Shown here: positions 26,452 through 35,897 of the stretch, piece by piece
Layout of the letters: every line of letters starts with the position of its first letter
Position numbering within the stretch: position 1 is the stretch's first letter
Origin: Pseudomonas saponiphila
Lineage (GTDB): Bacteria; Pseudomonadota; Gammaproteobacteria; Pseudomonadales; Pseudomonadaceae
Reading direction: 5' to 3'
DNA: 64,000 nt
Assembly (NCBI RefSeq): GCF_900105185.1
Contig: NZ_FNTJ01000002.1
Location: forward strand, 2,209,411 to 2,273,410
Made by a program: the position numbers and the translations under genes
Notes under the pieces: model-generated
What the model was told of the DNA's origin: nothing
Seen by the model: the letters and a program-made list of their open reading frames with translations, nothing else
The model's database searches: none

Positions 26452-26889
26452 GTGAACAGGCTGCTTGGCGTTGTGCTCGGTTTGCCTCTGAGCGCCCTGG
26501 CTGCGGAGCCGGTGGCGAGTGCCGCGGCTGCGGCGCCCGCGGCAGGCAGCGTCAGTGGCCAGTTGACCCAGTTGGTGCTGGGCCTGTTGCTGGTGATCGG
26601 TTTGATCTTCTTTCTCGCCTGGCTGTTGCGCCGGGTGCAGCAGGCCGGCCCTGCGGGCAAGGGCCAGGTGATCGAGCTGATCGGTTCTCGCGCCCTGGGG
26701 CCGCGGGATCGCCTGGTGCTGGTGCAGGTGGGCAACGAGCAGATCCTGCTGGGCCTGACCCCGGGCACCATTACTCCGCTGCATGTACTCAAAGAGCCGG
26801 TGCAGGTGCCCAGTGCCGAGCAGGCGACGCCCGAGTTCGCCCAGCGCCTGATGGAGCTGTTGGGCAAGGATCAGAAGGATAAGAAGTAA
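26452..26889 (+). CDS. fliO: Flagellar biosynthesis protein FliO
   Basis: A 145-residue membrane protein that helps assemble the FliP ring of the export gate. Signal-like N-terminus ([15 protein letters not shown]), one membrane segment about residues 40-60 ([20 protein letters not shown]), then a small cytoplasmic domain ([19 protein letters not shown]). It starts with GTG directly after the fliN stop, and its stop overlaps the fliP start (TAATG). Confidence 0.92.
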   Translation: MNRLLGVVLGLPLSALAAEPVASAAAAAPAAGSVSGQLTQLVLGLLLVIGLIFFLAWLLRRVQQAGPAGKGQVIELIGSRALGPRDRLVLVQVGNEQILLGLTPGTITPLHVLKEPVQVPSAEQATPEFAQRLMELLGKDQKDKK

Positions 26890-27638
26890 TGCCGTTGCGC
26901 ATCATCTTGACGTTGGCACTGATGTTGGCGGCGCCACTGGCGCTGGCTGCCGACCCGTTGTCGATCCCGGCGATCACCCTGGGCACCAATGCCAGCGGTC
27001 AGCAGGAATACTCGGTCAGCCTGCAGATCCTGCTGATCATGACCGCGCTGAGCTTCATCCCGGCGTTCGTCATGCTGATGACCAGCTTCACCCGGATCAT
27101 CATCGTCTTCTCGATCCTGCGTCAGGCCCTGGGCCTGCAGCAGACCCCGTCGAACCAGATCCTCACCGGCATGGCGCTGTTTCTCACCATGTTCATCATG
27201 GCGCCGGTATTCGATCGGGTGAACCAGGACGCCTTGCAGCCCTACCTGGCGGAAAAACTCAGCGCCCAGGATGCGGTGGCCAAGGCGCAGGTGCCGATCA
27301 AGGACTTCATGCTGGCGCAGACCCGCAGCAGTGATCTGGAGCTATTCATGCGCCTGTCCAAGCGTACTGATATCGCCAGTCCCGACCAGGCGCCGTTGAC
27401 CATCCTGGTGCCGGCCTTCGTCACCTCCGAGCTCAAGACCGCGTTCCAGATCGGCTTCATGATCTTCATTCCGTTCCTGATCATCGACCTGGTGGTGGCC
27501 AGTGTGCTGATGGCGATGGGCATGATGATGCTCTCGCCGCTGATCATTTCCCTGCCGTTCAAGATCATGCTGTTCGTCCTGGTGGACGGCTGGGCGTTGA
27601 TCATCGGCACCTTGGCGGGCAGTTTCGGCGGTGTCTAA
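26889..27638 (+). CDS. fliP: Flagellar export gate protein FliP
   Basis: A 249-residue core component of the type III export gate. A cleavable N-terminal signal ([16 protein letters not shown]-type) is followed by several membrane segments and the family signatures [16 protein letters not shown] and [16 protein letters not shown]. Starts inside the fliO stop; fliQ follows after 24 nt. Confidence 0.96.
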   Translation: MPLRIILTLALMLAAPLALAADPLSIPAITLGTNASGQQEYSVSLQILLIMTALSFIPAFVMLMTSFTRIIIVFSILRQALGLQQTPSNQILTGMALFLTMFIMAPVFDRVNQDALQPYLAEKLSAQDAVAKAQVPIKDFMLAQTRSSDLELFMRLSKRTDIASPDQAPLTILVPAFVTSELKTAFQIGFMIFIPFLIIDLVVASVLMAMGMMMLSPLIISLPFKIMLFVLVDGWALIIGTLAGSFGGV

Positions 27639-27662
27639 AACCTTGTTAGCAGGTGCTTGACA

Positions 27663-27932
27663 ATGACTCCAGAAGTCGCGGTAGATCTGTTTCGCGAAGC
27701 GCTCTGGCTGACCACCATGATGGTGGCGGTGCTGGTGGTGCCCAGCCTGCTGGTGGGCTTGATGGTGGCCATGTTCCAGGCGGCCACCCAGATCAACGAG
27801 CAGACCCTGAGCTTTCTGCCGCGCCTGCTGGTGATGCTGGTGACCCTGATCGTCGCCGGCCCCTGGCTGGTGCAAACCTTCATGGAATACATCCGTCAGT
27901 TGTACGGCAGTATTCCTCAGCTGATCGGCTGA
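27663..27932 (+). CDS. fliQ: Flagellar export gate protein FliQ
   Basis: An 89-residue protein with two membrane helices (about 16-38 and 52-75), the standard FliQ form. The frame has a TTG two codons upstream (27657), but the ATG at 27663 gives the usual MTPEVAVDLFREAL start. Part of the FliPQR gate. Confidence 0.95.
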   Translation: MTPEVAVDLFREALWLTTMMVAVLVVPSLLVGLMVAMFQAATQINEQTLSFLPRLLVMLVTLIVAGPWLVQTFMEYIRQLYGSIPQLIG

Positions 27933-27936
27933 GCCG

Positions 27937-28719
27937 ATGTCCCTGCTGGCGTTGACCGACACCCAGATCAGTACCTGGGTAGCGAGCTTCATGCTGCCGC
28001 TGTTCCGGGTCACTGCGCTGCTGATGGTGATGCCGATCTTCGGTACCACCCTGGTGCCGCGTCGCGTGCGTCTGTACTTCGCCCTGGCGATTACCGTGGT
28101 CATTGCCCCGGGCCTGCCGCCCATGCCCGAGGTGCATGCCCTGGACCTGAGCGGCCTGCTGCTGGTTGCCGAGCAGATCCTGATCGGCGCGGTGCTGGGT
28201 TTCTCGCTGCAGTTGTTCTTCCATTCCTTCGTGGTGGCCGGGCAGATCGTGGCGATCCAGATGGGCATGGGCTTCGCCTCCATGGTCGACCCCACCAACG
28301 GCGTGTCGGTGGCGGTGATCGGGCAGTTCTTCACCATGCTGGTGAGCCTGCTGTTTCTGGCCATGAACGGCCATCTGGTGGTGTTCGAGGTGCTGACCGA
28401 GAGCTTTACCACGCTGCCTGTCGGTGGCGGCCTGATGGTCAATCATTACTGGGAGCTGGCGGGCAAGCTCGGCTGGGTGCTGGGGGCGGCGTTGTTGTTG
28501 GTATTGCCAGCGATCACGGCCCTGCTGGTGGTCAACATCGCCTTTGGCGTGATGACCCGGGCGGCGCCGCAGTTGAACATCTTCTCCATCGGCTTCCCGC
28601 TGACCCTGGTGCTGGGCATGGGCATTGTCTGGATCAGCCTGGCCGACATTCTCAATCAGTATCAGCCGCTGGCCTCCGAGGCCCTGCAGTTTTTACGCGA
28701 ACTGGCAAAGGCGCGCTGA
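27937..28719 (+). CDS. fliR: Flagellar export gate protein FliR
   Basis: A 260-residue polytopic membrane protein completing the FliPQR gate. Family segments include MGMGFASMVDPTNGVSVAV and a C-terminal run of hydrophobic helices (LNIFSIGFPLTLVLGMGIVW). It lies 4 nt after fliQ and 3 nt before flhB. Confidence 0.95.
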   Translation: MSLLALTDTQISTWVASFMLPLFRVTALLMVMPIFGTTLVPRRVRLYFALAITVVIAPGLPPMPEVHALDLSGLLLVAEQILIGAVLGFSLQLFFHSFVVAGQIVAIQMGMGFASMVDPTNGVSVAVIGQFFTMLVSLLFLAMNGHLVVFEVLTESFTTLPVGGGLMVNHYWELAGKLGWVLGAALLLVLPAITALLVVNIAFGVMTRAAPQLNIFSIGFPLTLVLGMGIVWISLADILNQYQPLASEALQFLRELAKAR

Positions 28720-28722
28720 GCC

Positions 28723-29898
28723 ATGGCCGAGAGCGAAAGCGGTCAGGACAAGACAGAAGACCCCACGGAGAAGCGCAAGAAGGACTCCCGGGAAAAGGGC
28801 GAGATCGCCCGTTCCAAGGAGCTCAACACCCTGGCGATCATGCTGGCGGGGGCGGGCGGTCTGCTGGTGTACGGCGGTGGTCTGGCTCAGGACCTGCTGG
28901 AAATCATGCGTTTGAATTTCTCCTTGCCCCGGGAGGTGCTGCTCAGCCCCGGGAGCATGGGGCTGTACCTGCTGCACTCGGGCAAGATTGCCATCCTGGC
29001 GGTGCAGCCGGTGCTGCTGACCTTGCTGCTGGCGGCCATTATCGGCCCGATTTCCCTGGGGGGCTGGCTGTTCGCCGGCAAGAGCCTGGCGCCCAAGTTC
29101 AGTCGGATGAACCCGGCCAATGGCCTGAAACGGATGTTTTCTCCTACGGCGCTGATTGAGCTGCTCAAGGCCCTGGCCAAGTTCGGTCTGGTGCTGTTCG
29201 TGGCGCTTTCGGTGTTGTCATCGGACATTGACGACCTGCTGCGGATCGCTCACGAACCCCTTGAGCTGGCGATTATCCACAGTGTCCAGGTGGTGGGCTG
29301 GAGCACCTTGTGGATGGCGTGTGGGCTGATCCTGATCGCCGCGGTGGATGTGCCGGTGCAGATCTATCAGGCCCACAAGAAGCTGTTGATGACCAAGCAG
29401 GAAGTGCGTGACGAGCACAAGGACCAGGAGGGGCGGCCGGAGGTCAAGCAGCGGATTCGCCAGACTCAGCGCGAGATGTCCCAGCGGCGGATGATGGCGG
29501 CGATTCCCGAAGCCGACGTGGTCATCACCAACCCGACCCACTACGCCGTGGCGCTCAAGTACGACGCCGAGAAGGGCGGGGCGCCGGTGCTGCTGGCCAA
29601 GGGCAGCGATTTCCTGGCCTTGAAGATCCGCGAGATTGCCGTGGCCCACGAAGTGATGCTGCTGGAGTCCCCGGCCCTGGCGCGTTCGATCTACTACTCC
29701 ACCGAGCTTGAGGAGGAGATTCCGGCGGGGCTGTATCTGGCGGTGGCTCAGGTCCTGGCCTACGTCTACCAGATCCGCCAGCATCGCGCGGGCAAGGGCA
29801 AGCGCCCCGATCCGCTCAAAGACCTGCCGATTCCGCCGGACTTGCGGCGTGACACGGCCGGCAAACAGTCCCCCGGCGGCCCCGTCGAGCCTCTCTAG
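28723..29898 (+). CDS. flhB: Flagellar export switch protein FlhB
   Basis: A 391-residue export-apparatus protein. A charged N-terminus (DKTEDPTEKRKKDSREKG), four membrane segments and a cytoplasmic C-domain with the autocleavage motif NPTH (Asn270-His273, in VITNPTHYAVAL). The C-terminal tail beyond the core is Pro/Arg-rich. FliK acts on this domain to switch export specificity. A free-standing homologue of the C-domain is encoded at 44649-44978. Confidence 0.96.
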   Translation: MAESESGQDKTEDPTEKRKKDSREKGEIARSKELNTLAIMLAGAGGLLVYGGGLAQDLLEIMRLNFSLPREVLLSPGSMGLYLLHSGKIAILAVQPVLLTLLLAAIIGPISLGGWLFAGKSLAPKFSRMNPANGLKRMFSPTALIELLKALAKFGLVLFVALSVLSSDIDDLLRIAHEPLELAIIHSVQVVGWSTLWMACGLILIAAVDVPVQIYQAHKKLLMTKQEVRDEHKDQEGRPEVKQRIRQTQREMSQRRMMAAIPEADVVITNPTHYAVALKYDAEKGGAPVLLAKGSDFLALKIREIAVAHEVMLLESPALARSIYYSTELEEEIPAGLYLAVAQVLAYVYQIRQHRAGKGKRPDPLKDLPIPPDLRRDTAGKQSPGGPVEPL

Positions 29899-29944
29899 GT
29901 CAGGCATCCGGGCGCAGGCTTGCCGGCGAACAGGCCCAGCTTTA

Positions 29945-29976
29945 GTCAGAAAAATGGCTAATTGCCATTATCTGAC
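29945..29976. other. Imperfect palindrome between flhB and flhA
   Basis: Arms GTCAGA/TCTGAC and ATGGC/GCCAT are separated by a 3/2-nt internal loop, with a TAATT loop at the centre. It sits 46 bp past flhB in a 282-bp gap. No T run follows, so it is not a canonical terminator. It could be an RNA processing hairpin or a protein site. The outer GTCA...TGAC recalls FleQ boxes but is far too wide for one. Confidence 0.45.
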
Positions 29977-30105
29977 CCTGTAACCCTGGTGCCTGTAGCC
30001 GAGCTGGCGTCATCCCTCTTGCCGATCAGGGCGGCCTCGCGTTCCTGTCCTTCGATGTCCGGGCTGCTTGAGGTTCGGGGCGCGATTGCACTGCTGCGGC
30101 AAAGT

Positions 30106-30121
30106 TGGAAGGCTTCTTGCA
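30106..30121 (+). promoter_or_regulatory. Probable sigma54 promoter of flhA
   Basis: TGGAAGGCTTCTTGCA keeps the essential -24 GG and -12 GC at exact spacing and has a good TTGCA, but its -24 block (TGGAAG) is weaker than consensus. It is 60 bp upstream of the flhA GTG. FleQ/RpoN control of flhA-flhF-fleN is known in P. aeruginosa. Confidence 0.5.
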
Positions 30122-30180
30122 GTACCAGCCCCGTGCCGCTTCAGGCGTCAAAAGTTTGCTTTACGGAACGGGGTAAATCG

Positions 30181-32310
30181 GTGGATCGCTCTCAGTTAAT
30201 CAGCACGGCTCGCAGTAACCTGGCTGACCTCGGTCGAGGCAACCTGGGTGTACCGGTGCTGCTGTTGGTCATGCTGGCCATGATGATGCTGCCGGTGCCG
30301 GCGTTCCTGCTGGACGTGTTCTTCACCTTCAACATTGCCCTGTCGATCGTGGTCCTGCTGGTCTGCGTGTATGCCCTGCGGCCGCTGGATTTCGCCGTGT
30401 TCCCCACCATCCTGCTGGTGGCCACACTGTTGCGACTGGCGCTCAACGTGGCCTCGACCCGGGTGGTGATGCTCCACGGCCAGGAGGGCCATGCCGCCGC
30501 CGGCAAGGTGATCCAGGCCTTCGGTGAGGTGGTGATCGGCGGTAACTACGTGGTCGGTATCGTGGTTTTCGCGATCCTCATGATCATCAACTTCGTGGTC
30601 GTGACCAAGGGTGCCGGGCGGATCTCTGAGGTGAGCGCACGCTTCACCCTGGATGCCATGCCTGGTAAGCAGATGGCCATCGACGCCGACCTCAACGCCG
30701 GCCTGATCGACCAGAACCAGGCCAAGCTGCGCCGTCTGGAAGTGGCCCAGGAGGCCGAGTTCTACGGCTCCATGGACGGTGCCAGCAAGTTTGTCCGCGG
30801 TGACGCCATCGCCGGTCTGCTGATCCTCTTCATCAACCTGATCGGCGGTATGGCGGTCGGTATCTTCCAGCACAACATGAGCTTTGCCGATGCCGGCAAG
30901 GTCTATGCCTTGCTGACCATCGGTGACGGTTTGGTGGCGCAGTTGCCATCGCTGTTGCTGTCCACCGCGGCGGCCATCATGGTCACCCGGGCTTCGGGTT
31001 CCGAAGAGATGGGCAAGCAGATCAATCGGCAGATGTTCGCTTCGCCCAAGGCGCTGGCGGTGGCTGCGGGCCTGATGGCGGTGATGGGGCTGGTGCCGGG
31101 CATGCCACACTTCTCCTTCCTGAGCCTGGCGGCCGTGGCCGGTGGCGCGGCGTACCTGGTCTGGAGAAAGCAGAATCAGGTCAAGGTCAAGGCGCAGGAA
31201 GAGATCCAGCGTCAGCAGGACCTGCTGCCGTCTCCGGCCCGGGCCATGGAAACCAAGGAGCTGGGCTGGGACGACGTCACTCCGATCGACATGATCGGCC
31301 TGGAAGTGGGTTATCGCTTGATTCCCCTGGTGGATCGCAACCAGGGTGGACAGCTGTTGGCGCGGATCAAGGGGGTGCGCAAGAAGCTGTCCCAGGACCT
31401 GGGCTTCCTCATGCCTACCGTGCATATCCGCGACAACCTCGATCTGGCCCCTAGTGCCTATCGCCTGACGCTGATGGGGGTAATCCTGGCCGAGGCCGAG
31501 ATCTACCCGGATCGCGAGCTGGCGATCAACCCGGGGCAGGTCTACGGCACCCTCAATGGCATTTCGGCCCGGGACCCGGCGTTCGGCCTGGAGGCGGTGT
31601 GGATCGAGATCAGTCAGCGGCCCCAGGCGCAGTCCCTGGGCTATACCGTGGTCGACGCCAGTACCGTGGTCGCCACTCACTTGAACCAGATTCTGTACAA
31701 GCACTCCAGTGAACTGATCGGCCACGAAGAGGTCCAGCAATTGCTCCAGGTGCTGGCCAAGGGCTCGCCAAAGCTGGCGGAGGAGCTGGTGCCGGGGGTG
31801 CTGTCGTTGTCGCAGTTGCTCAAGGTGCTGCAGGCGCTGCTGGCCGAACAGGTGCCGGTGCGGGACATTCGCAGCATTGCCGAGGCCATCGCCAACAATG
31901 CCGCCAAGAGTCAAGATACTGCCGCTTTGGTCGCGGCGGTTCGTGTCGGACTGTCCCGCGCAATCGTCCAAAGCATTGTAGGCACTGAGTCTGAGCTGCC
32001 TGTGATCACCTTGGAGCCAAGGTTGGAACAAATTTTGCTCAGCAGTTTGCAGAAGGCAGGACAAGGCCAGGAAGAAGGCGTTCTGCTGGAGCCAAGCATG
32101 GCTGAGAAGCTGCAACGTTCGCTGATCGAGGCGGCGCAGCGTCAAGAGATGCAAGGTCAACCGGTGATTCTGTTGGTAGCGGGTCCGGTCCGCGCCATGC
32201 TTTCGCGGTTCGGGCGTCTCGCCGTTCCAGGTTTGCATGTGCTGGCGTACCAGGAAATTCCCGACAACAAGCAAGTGACCATCGTTGCGACAGTAGGGCC
32301 CAACGGCTGA
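30181..32310 (+). CDS. flhA: Flagellar export protein FlhA
   Basis: A 709-residue export-gate protein: an N-terminal half with eight predicted membrane helices and the FHIPEP signature region (LLRLALNVASTRVVMLHG; KQMAIDADLNAGLID), then a large cytoplasmic domain forming the nonameric ring that docks substrates and chaperones. The frame opens further upstream (29962), but that part lacks FlhA character. The GTG at 30181 gives VDRSQLISTARSNLADLGRG and the normal length. flhF follows after 11 nt. Confidence 0.95.
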   Translation: MDRSQLISTARSNLADLGRGNLGVPVLLLVMLAMMMLPVPAFLLDVFFTFNIALSIVVLLVCVYALRPLDFAVFPTILLVATLLRLALNVASTRVVMLHGQEGHAAAGKVIQAFGEVVIGGNYVVGIVVFAILMIINFVVVTKGAGRISEVSARFTLDAMPGKQMAIDADLNAGLIDQNQAKLRRLEVAQEAEFYGSMDGASKFVRGDAIAGLLILFINLIGGMAVGIFQHNMSFADAGKVYALLTIGDGLVAQLPSLLLSTAAAIMVTRASGSEEMGKQINRQMFASPKALAVAAGLMAVMGLVPGMPHFSFLSLAAVAGGAAYLVWRKQNQVKVKAQEEIQRQQDLLPSPARAMETKELGWDDVTPIDMIGLEVGYRLIPLVDRNQGGQLLARIKGVRKKLSQDLGFLMPTVHIRDNLDLAPSAYRLTLMGVILAEAEIYPDRELAINPGQVYGTLNGISARDPAFGLEAVWIEISQRPQAQSLGYTVVDASTVVATHLNQILYKHSSELIGHEEVQQLLQVLAKGSPKLAEELVPGVLSLSQLLKVLQALLAEQVPVRDIRSIAEAIANNAAKSQDTAALVAAVRVGLSRAIVQSIVGTESELPVITLEPRLEQILLSSLQKAGQGQEEGVLLEPSMAEKLQRSLIEAAQRQEMQGQPVILLVAGPVRAMLSRFGRLAVPGLHVLAYQEIPDNKQVTIVATVGPNG

Positions 32311-32321
32311 GGTAGTGGGTT

Positions 32322-33644
32322 ATGCAAGTTAAGCGTTTTTTCGCCGCCGATATGCGTCAGGCCATGAAACTGGTTCGTGATGAGTTGGGCGCTGAAGCTG
32401 CCATCATCGGCAACCGGCGGATTGCCGGTGGGGTCGAGCTGACGGCTGCGCTGGATTACAAGTTGTCGGCCCTGTCGCCGCGGGTTCCGAACATGGAGCT
32501 TGAGGACGAGTTGCGCAAGACTCAGTCGCGGATCGTTACTGCCCAGGCCGAACTGAGCCTGCGGGGCGAGGGCGACACTGCCTCGATCACCAATCGCCAG
32601 CTGTTCGCCGGCCTGCCGCTCACTGCTGCCGAACCGCTGATCGAGCCGACCCTGACCGAGCGTCCACGCCCGGCCCCGGCGCCAGCCGCGCCGGTTGCAG
32701 ATTCCCGTGCGCTGGACTCGATGCGTTTCGAGCTCAACGGCCTGCGCGAACTGCTGGAAGTGCAGCTCGGTTCCCTGGCCTGGAGTCAATTGCAGGGCAG
32801 TCGTCCTGAGCAGGCCAACCTCTGGCGCCGTCTGCAGCGCATCGGCCTGTCCGGTCCGCTGGCCCGTGATCTGCTGGCACTGATCACGGATATCGACGAG
32901 CCCCGCCAGGCCTGGCGCATGCTGCTGGCGCACCTGGCGCGGATGATCCTGACGCCGGAAGTCGAGCCTCTGGAAGAAGGTGGCGTGATCGCCATGGTCG
33001 GCCCCGCCGGCATGGGCAAGACCACCACCCTGGCCAAGTTGGCGGCGCGCTATGTACTCAAGTACGGCGCACAGAACATTGCCCTGGTCAGCATGGACAG
33101 CTTCCGTATCGGTGCCCAGGAACAGCTCAAGACGTTGGGGCGTATCCTCAATGTCTCGGTGACCCATGTCGATCCTGGGCAGTCACTGGCCCAGGCTCTG
33201 GATCCACTGTTGCGCAAGCGCGTAGTGTTGATCGACACCGCCGGCCTGCAGGCCAGCGATCCGGCATTGCGCATGCAACTGGAAAGCCTGGCCGGTCGCG
33301 GAATCCGGGCTAAGAACTATCTGGTGCTGGCGACCACCAGCCAGAAGCAGGTGCTGACCGCCGCCTACCACAGCTACAAGCGCTGTGGTCTGGCCGGCTG
33401 CATCCTGACCAAGCTGGATGAAACAGCCAGCCTTGGCGAGGTCTTGAGCCTGGCCATCAGTCATGAATTGCCGGTCGCCTATCTGACCGATGGTCCGCGG
33501 ATTCCTGACGACCTGCATCTGCCTCGCCGGCATCAGCTGGTGAGCCGTGCAGTGAGCGTGCAGATGCAAGAGGAGCCCAGCGAAGAAGCCATGGCCGACA
33601 TGTTCGCTGATCTCTACCACAGTCCGGCCAAGCGGGTCGGCTGA
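32322..33644 (+). CDS. flhF: Flagellar GTPase FlhF
   Basis: A 440-residue SRP-type GTPase that fixes the polar site of flagellum assembly. The N-terminal B domain (MQVKRFFAADMRQAMKLV) leads through a Pro-rich linker (about 107-125) to the N and G domains: P-loop GPAGMGKTTTLAKLAARY near residue 226, then VLIDTAGLQ and TKLDET. With FleN it sets flagellar place and number. Confidence 0.95.
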   Translation: MQVKRFFAADMRQAMKLVRDELGAEAAIIGNRRIAGGVELTAALDYKLSALSPRVPNMELEDELRKTQSRIVTAQAELSLRGEGDTASITNRQLFAGLPLTAAEPLIEPTLTERPRPAPAPAAPVADSRALDSMRFELNGLRELLEVQLGSLAWSQLQGSRPEQANLWRRLQRIGLSGPLARDLLALITDIDEPRQAWRMLLAHLARMILTPEVEPLEEGGVIAMVGPAGMGKTTTLAKLAARYVLKYGAQNIALVSMDSFRIGAQEQLKTLGRILNVSVTHVDPGQSLAQALDPLLRKRVVLIDTAGLQASDPALRMQLESLAGRGIRAKNYLVLATTSQKQVLTAAYHSYKRCGLAGCILTKLDETASLGEVLSLAISHELPVAYLTDGPRIPDDLHLPRRHQLVSRAVSVQMQEEPSEEAMADMFADLYHSPAKRVG

Positions 33645-33762
33645 GTTAGACATGAAAAGATTGCAGTGTATCTACATCGATGGTCTGCCATGCATTGTTC
33701 CAACGGTGAACGCGCAGCCAGTTATGTGGCCCCGTCTAAGTAAGACAAGGTAAAGAAAGAAC

Positions 33763-34593
33763 ATGGGCAGCATGCATCCCGTACAGGTGATTGCGGTGAC
33801 CGGCGGCAAGGGTGGCGTCGGCAAGACTAATGTGTCAGTGAACTTGTCCCTGGCTCTGGCTGAGCTCGGCCGGCGGGTCTTGCTGCTGGATGCCGACTTG
33901 GGACTGGCCAACGTCGATGTCCTGCTGGGCCTGACACCCAAGCGCACCCTGGCGGATGTCATCGAAGGGCGCTGTGAGCTGCGTGATGTGCTGCTCCAGG
34001 GGCCTGGCGGTATCCGTATCGTCCCGGCCGCCTCCGGCACCCAGAGCATGGTGCACCTGAGTCCGGCCCAGCACGCCGGCCTGATCCAGGCCTTCAGCGA
34101 CATCGGCGACAACCTCGATGTGCTGGTGATCGACACCGCTGCGGGTATTGGTGACTCGGTAGTCAGTTTCGTCCGCGCGGCCCAGGAAGTGTTGCTGGTG
34201 GTCTGCGACGAACCGACTTCGATCACCGATGCCTATGCGCTGATCAAGTTGCTCAACCGCGACTACGGCATGAACCGTTTCCGGGTCCTGGCCAACATGG
34301 CCCAAAGCCCTCAGGAAGGGCGCAACCTGTTTGCAAAATTGACCAAGGTCACGGATCGCTTTCTGGACGTGGCCTTACAATACGTCGGCGCAGTTCCCTA
34401 CGACGAAAGCGTGCGCAAGGCCGTGCAAAAGCAGCGTGCGGTCTATGAAGCCTTTCCTCGTTCGAAGTGTGCATTGGCGTTCAAGGCCATCGCGCAAAAA
34501 GTCGATACCTGGCCGTTGCCGGCGAACCCTCGCGGGCATCTGGAGTTTTTTGTCGAGCGCCTGGTGCATCAAACAGCGGGACCGGTGCTATGA
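33763..34593 (+). CDS. fleN: Flagellar number regulator FleN (FlhG)
   Basis: A 276-residue MinD/ParA-type ATPase. The deviant Walker A is GGKGGVGKTN (residues about 11-20), followed by LLLDADLGLANVDVLLGL and VIDTAAGIGD. FleN binds FleQ and lowers its activity, keeping flagella to one or a few. The ATG at 33763 is chosen; another lies three codons later. The gene overlaps fliA by 4 nt (ATGA). Confidence 0.95.
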   Translation: MGSMHPVQVIAVTGGKGGVGKTNVSVNLSLALAELGRRVLLLDADLGLANVDVLLGLTPKRTLADVIEGRCELRDVLLQGPGGIRIVPAASGTQSMVHLSPAQHAGLIQAFSDIGDNLDVLVIDTAAGIGDSVVSFVRAAQEVLLVVCDEPTSITDAYALIKLLNRDYGMNRFRVLANMAQSPQEGRNLFAKLTKVTDRFLDVALQYVGAVPYDESVRKAVQKQRAVYEAFPRSKCALAFKAIAQKVDTWPLPANPRGHLEFFVERLVHQTAGPVL

Positions 34594-35330
34594 CTGCCAG
34601 CGGCTACAACCTCTACAAGAAGTCGGCGCGTGACAGCCAATACGAATTGATCGAGCGCTACGCGCCTCTGGTCAAGCGCATTGCCTATCACCTGCTGGCG
34701 CGGTTGCCGGCCAGTGTTCAGGTGGAAGACCTGATTCAGGCCGGGATGATCGGTTTGCTCGAAGTGTCGACCAAGTACGACGCGAGCAAGGGGGCGAGTT
34801 TCGAAACCTACGCGGGTATCCGTATCCGCGGGGCGATGCTCGACGAGGTTCGCAAAGGCGACTGGGCACCGCGTTCGGTGCACCGTAATACACGCATGGT
34901 CAGTGATGCCATTCGTGCAATTGAAGCTAAAACCGGTCGTGACGCTAAAGATCATGAAGTTGCGGCCGAACTTCAATTGAGTCTCGACGATTATTACGGG
35001 ATTTTGAACGACACCTTGGGCAGCCGCCTGTTCAGTTTCGACGACCTGTTGCAGGACGGCGAACATGAAGGGCTGCATGAGGATGGCGCCAGTGCTCATC
35101 TCGAGCCGTCACGGGACCTGGAGGATGAACGCTTCCAGGCCGCCTTGGCGGATGCGATTGCCAATTTGCCGGAGCGCGAGCGACTGGTGTTGGCGCTGTA
35201 CTACGACGAAGAGCTGAATCTCAAGGAAATCGGTGAGGTCCTGGGGGTCAGCGAATCGCGGGTCAGCCAGTTACACAGCCAGTGCGCGGCCCGTTTGCGG
35301 GGGCGTTTGGGGGAGTGGCGAGCGCGCTGA
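34590..35330 (+). CDS. fliA: Sigma28 flagellar sigma factor FliA
   Basis: A 246-residue group 3 sigma factor. Regions 2 (RYAPLVKRIAYHLLARLP, EDLIQAGMIGLLE), 3 and 4 (LPERERLVLALYYDEELNLKEIGEVLGVSESRVSQLHSQ) are intact. It recognises the sigma28 elements seen upstream of fliC and fliS. The start at 34590 lies in the fleN stop; the longer open frame upstream is fleN sequence. Confidence 0.96.
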   Translation: MTASGYNLYKKSARDSQYELIERYAPLVKRIAYHLLARLPASVQVEDLIQAGMIGLLEVSTKYDASKGASFETYAGIRIRGAMLDEVRKGDWAPRSVHRNTRMVSDAIRAIEAKTGRDAKDHEVAAELQLSLDDYYGILNDTLGSRLFSFDDLLQDGEHEGLHEDGASAHLEPSRDLEDERFQAALADAIANLPERERLVLALYYDEELNLKEIGEVLGVSESRVSQLHSQCAARLRGRLGEWRAR

Positions 35331-35483
35331 CAGGCAGTGTGGGGACACTGCGATCGGGACCGGTAAGGCAAGCGCTGCGCCGGTCTTGCGGTGTGTGCTC
35401 CATGCAGTCGTTGTGTGTTATGCCGAATTGATTGAATGGCGCGTTCAGGTGCTGGATGCGTTTAAGACTGCTTGGAGGTCGAA

Positions 35484-35867
35484 TTGGACAAGAACATGAA
35501 AATCCTCATCGTTGATGACTTTTCAACGATGCGGCGGATCATAAAAAACCTGTTGCGTGATCTGGGTTTCACCAACACGGTCGAGGCCGACGATGGCACT
35601 ACTGCCATTCCGGTACTCAACAGCGGGAGCATCGACTTTCTGGTAACGGACTGGAACATGCCAGGCATGACCGGTATCGACCTGCTGCGTCACGTGCGTG
35701 CCGATGAAAAGCTCAAGCACCTGCCGGTGTTGATGGTGACTGCGGAAGCCAAGCGCGAGCAGATCATCGAAGCTGCCCAGGCCGGCGTAAACGGCTATGT
35801 AGTCAAACCATTCACGGCTCAGGCGTTGAAAGAGAAGATCGAAAAGATCTTCGAACGCATCGGTTGA
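35484..35867 (+). CDS. cheY: Chemotaxis response regulator CheY
   Basis: A single receiver domain with the full CheY active site: DD in [12 protein letters not shown], phospho-Asp in [12 protein letters not shown], Thr in LMVTAEA and Lys in VVKPFTA. Phospho-CheY binds FliM to reverse the motor. Most annotations would start at the ATG 35496 (123 aa). I prefer the TTG at 35484 (127 aa), because the only good ribosome site, GGAGG at 35474-35478, is 5 nt from it and 17 nt from the ATG. The extra residues (DKN) also align with the ADKE start of E. coli CheY. Confidence 0.93.
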   Translation: MDKNMKILIVDDFSTMRRIIKNLLRDLGFTNTVEADDGTTAIPVLNSGSIDFLVTDWNMPGMTGIDLLRHVRADEKLKHLPVLMVTAEAKREQIIEAAQAGVNGYVVKPFTAQALKEKIEKIFERIG

Positions 35868-35897
35868 TGTACGTAGCCATTCCGCCACGGGGGAGCT

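Noticed and set aside
30196-32274. A 692-codon antisense frame over flhA
   Set aside because: Same signature (His/Gln/Asp-rich, no motifs) and entirely opposite flhA.
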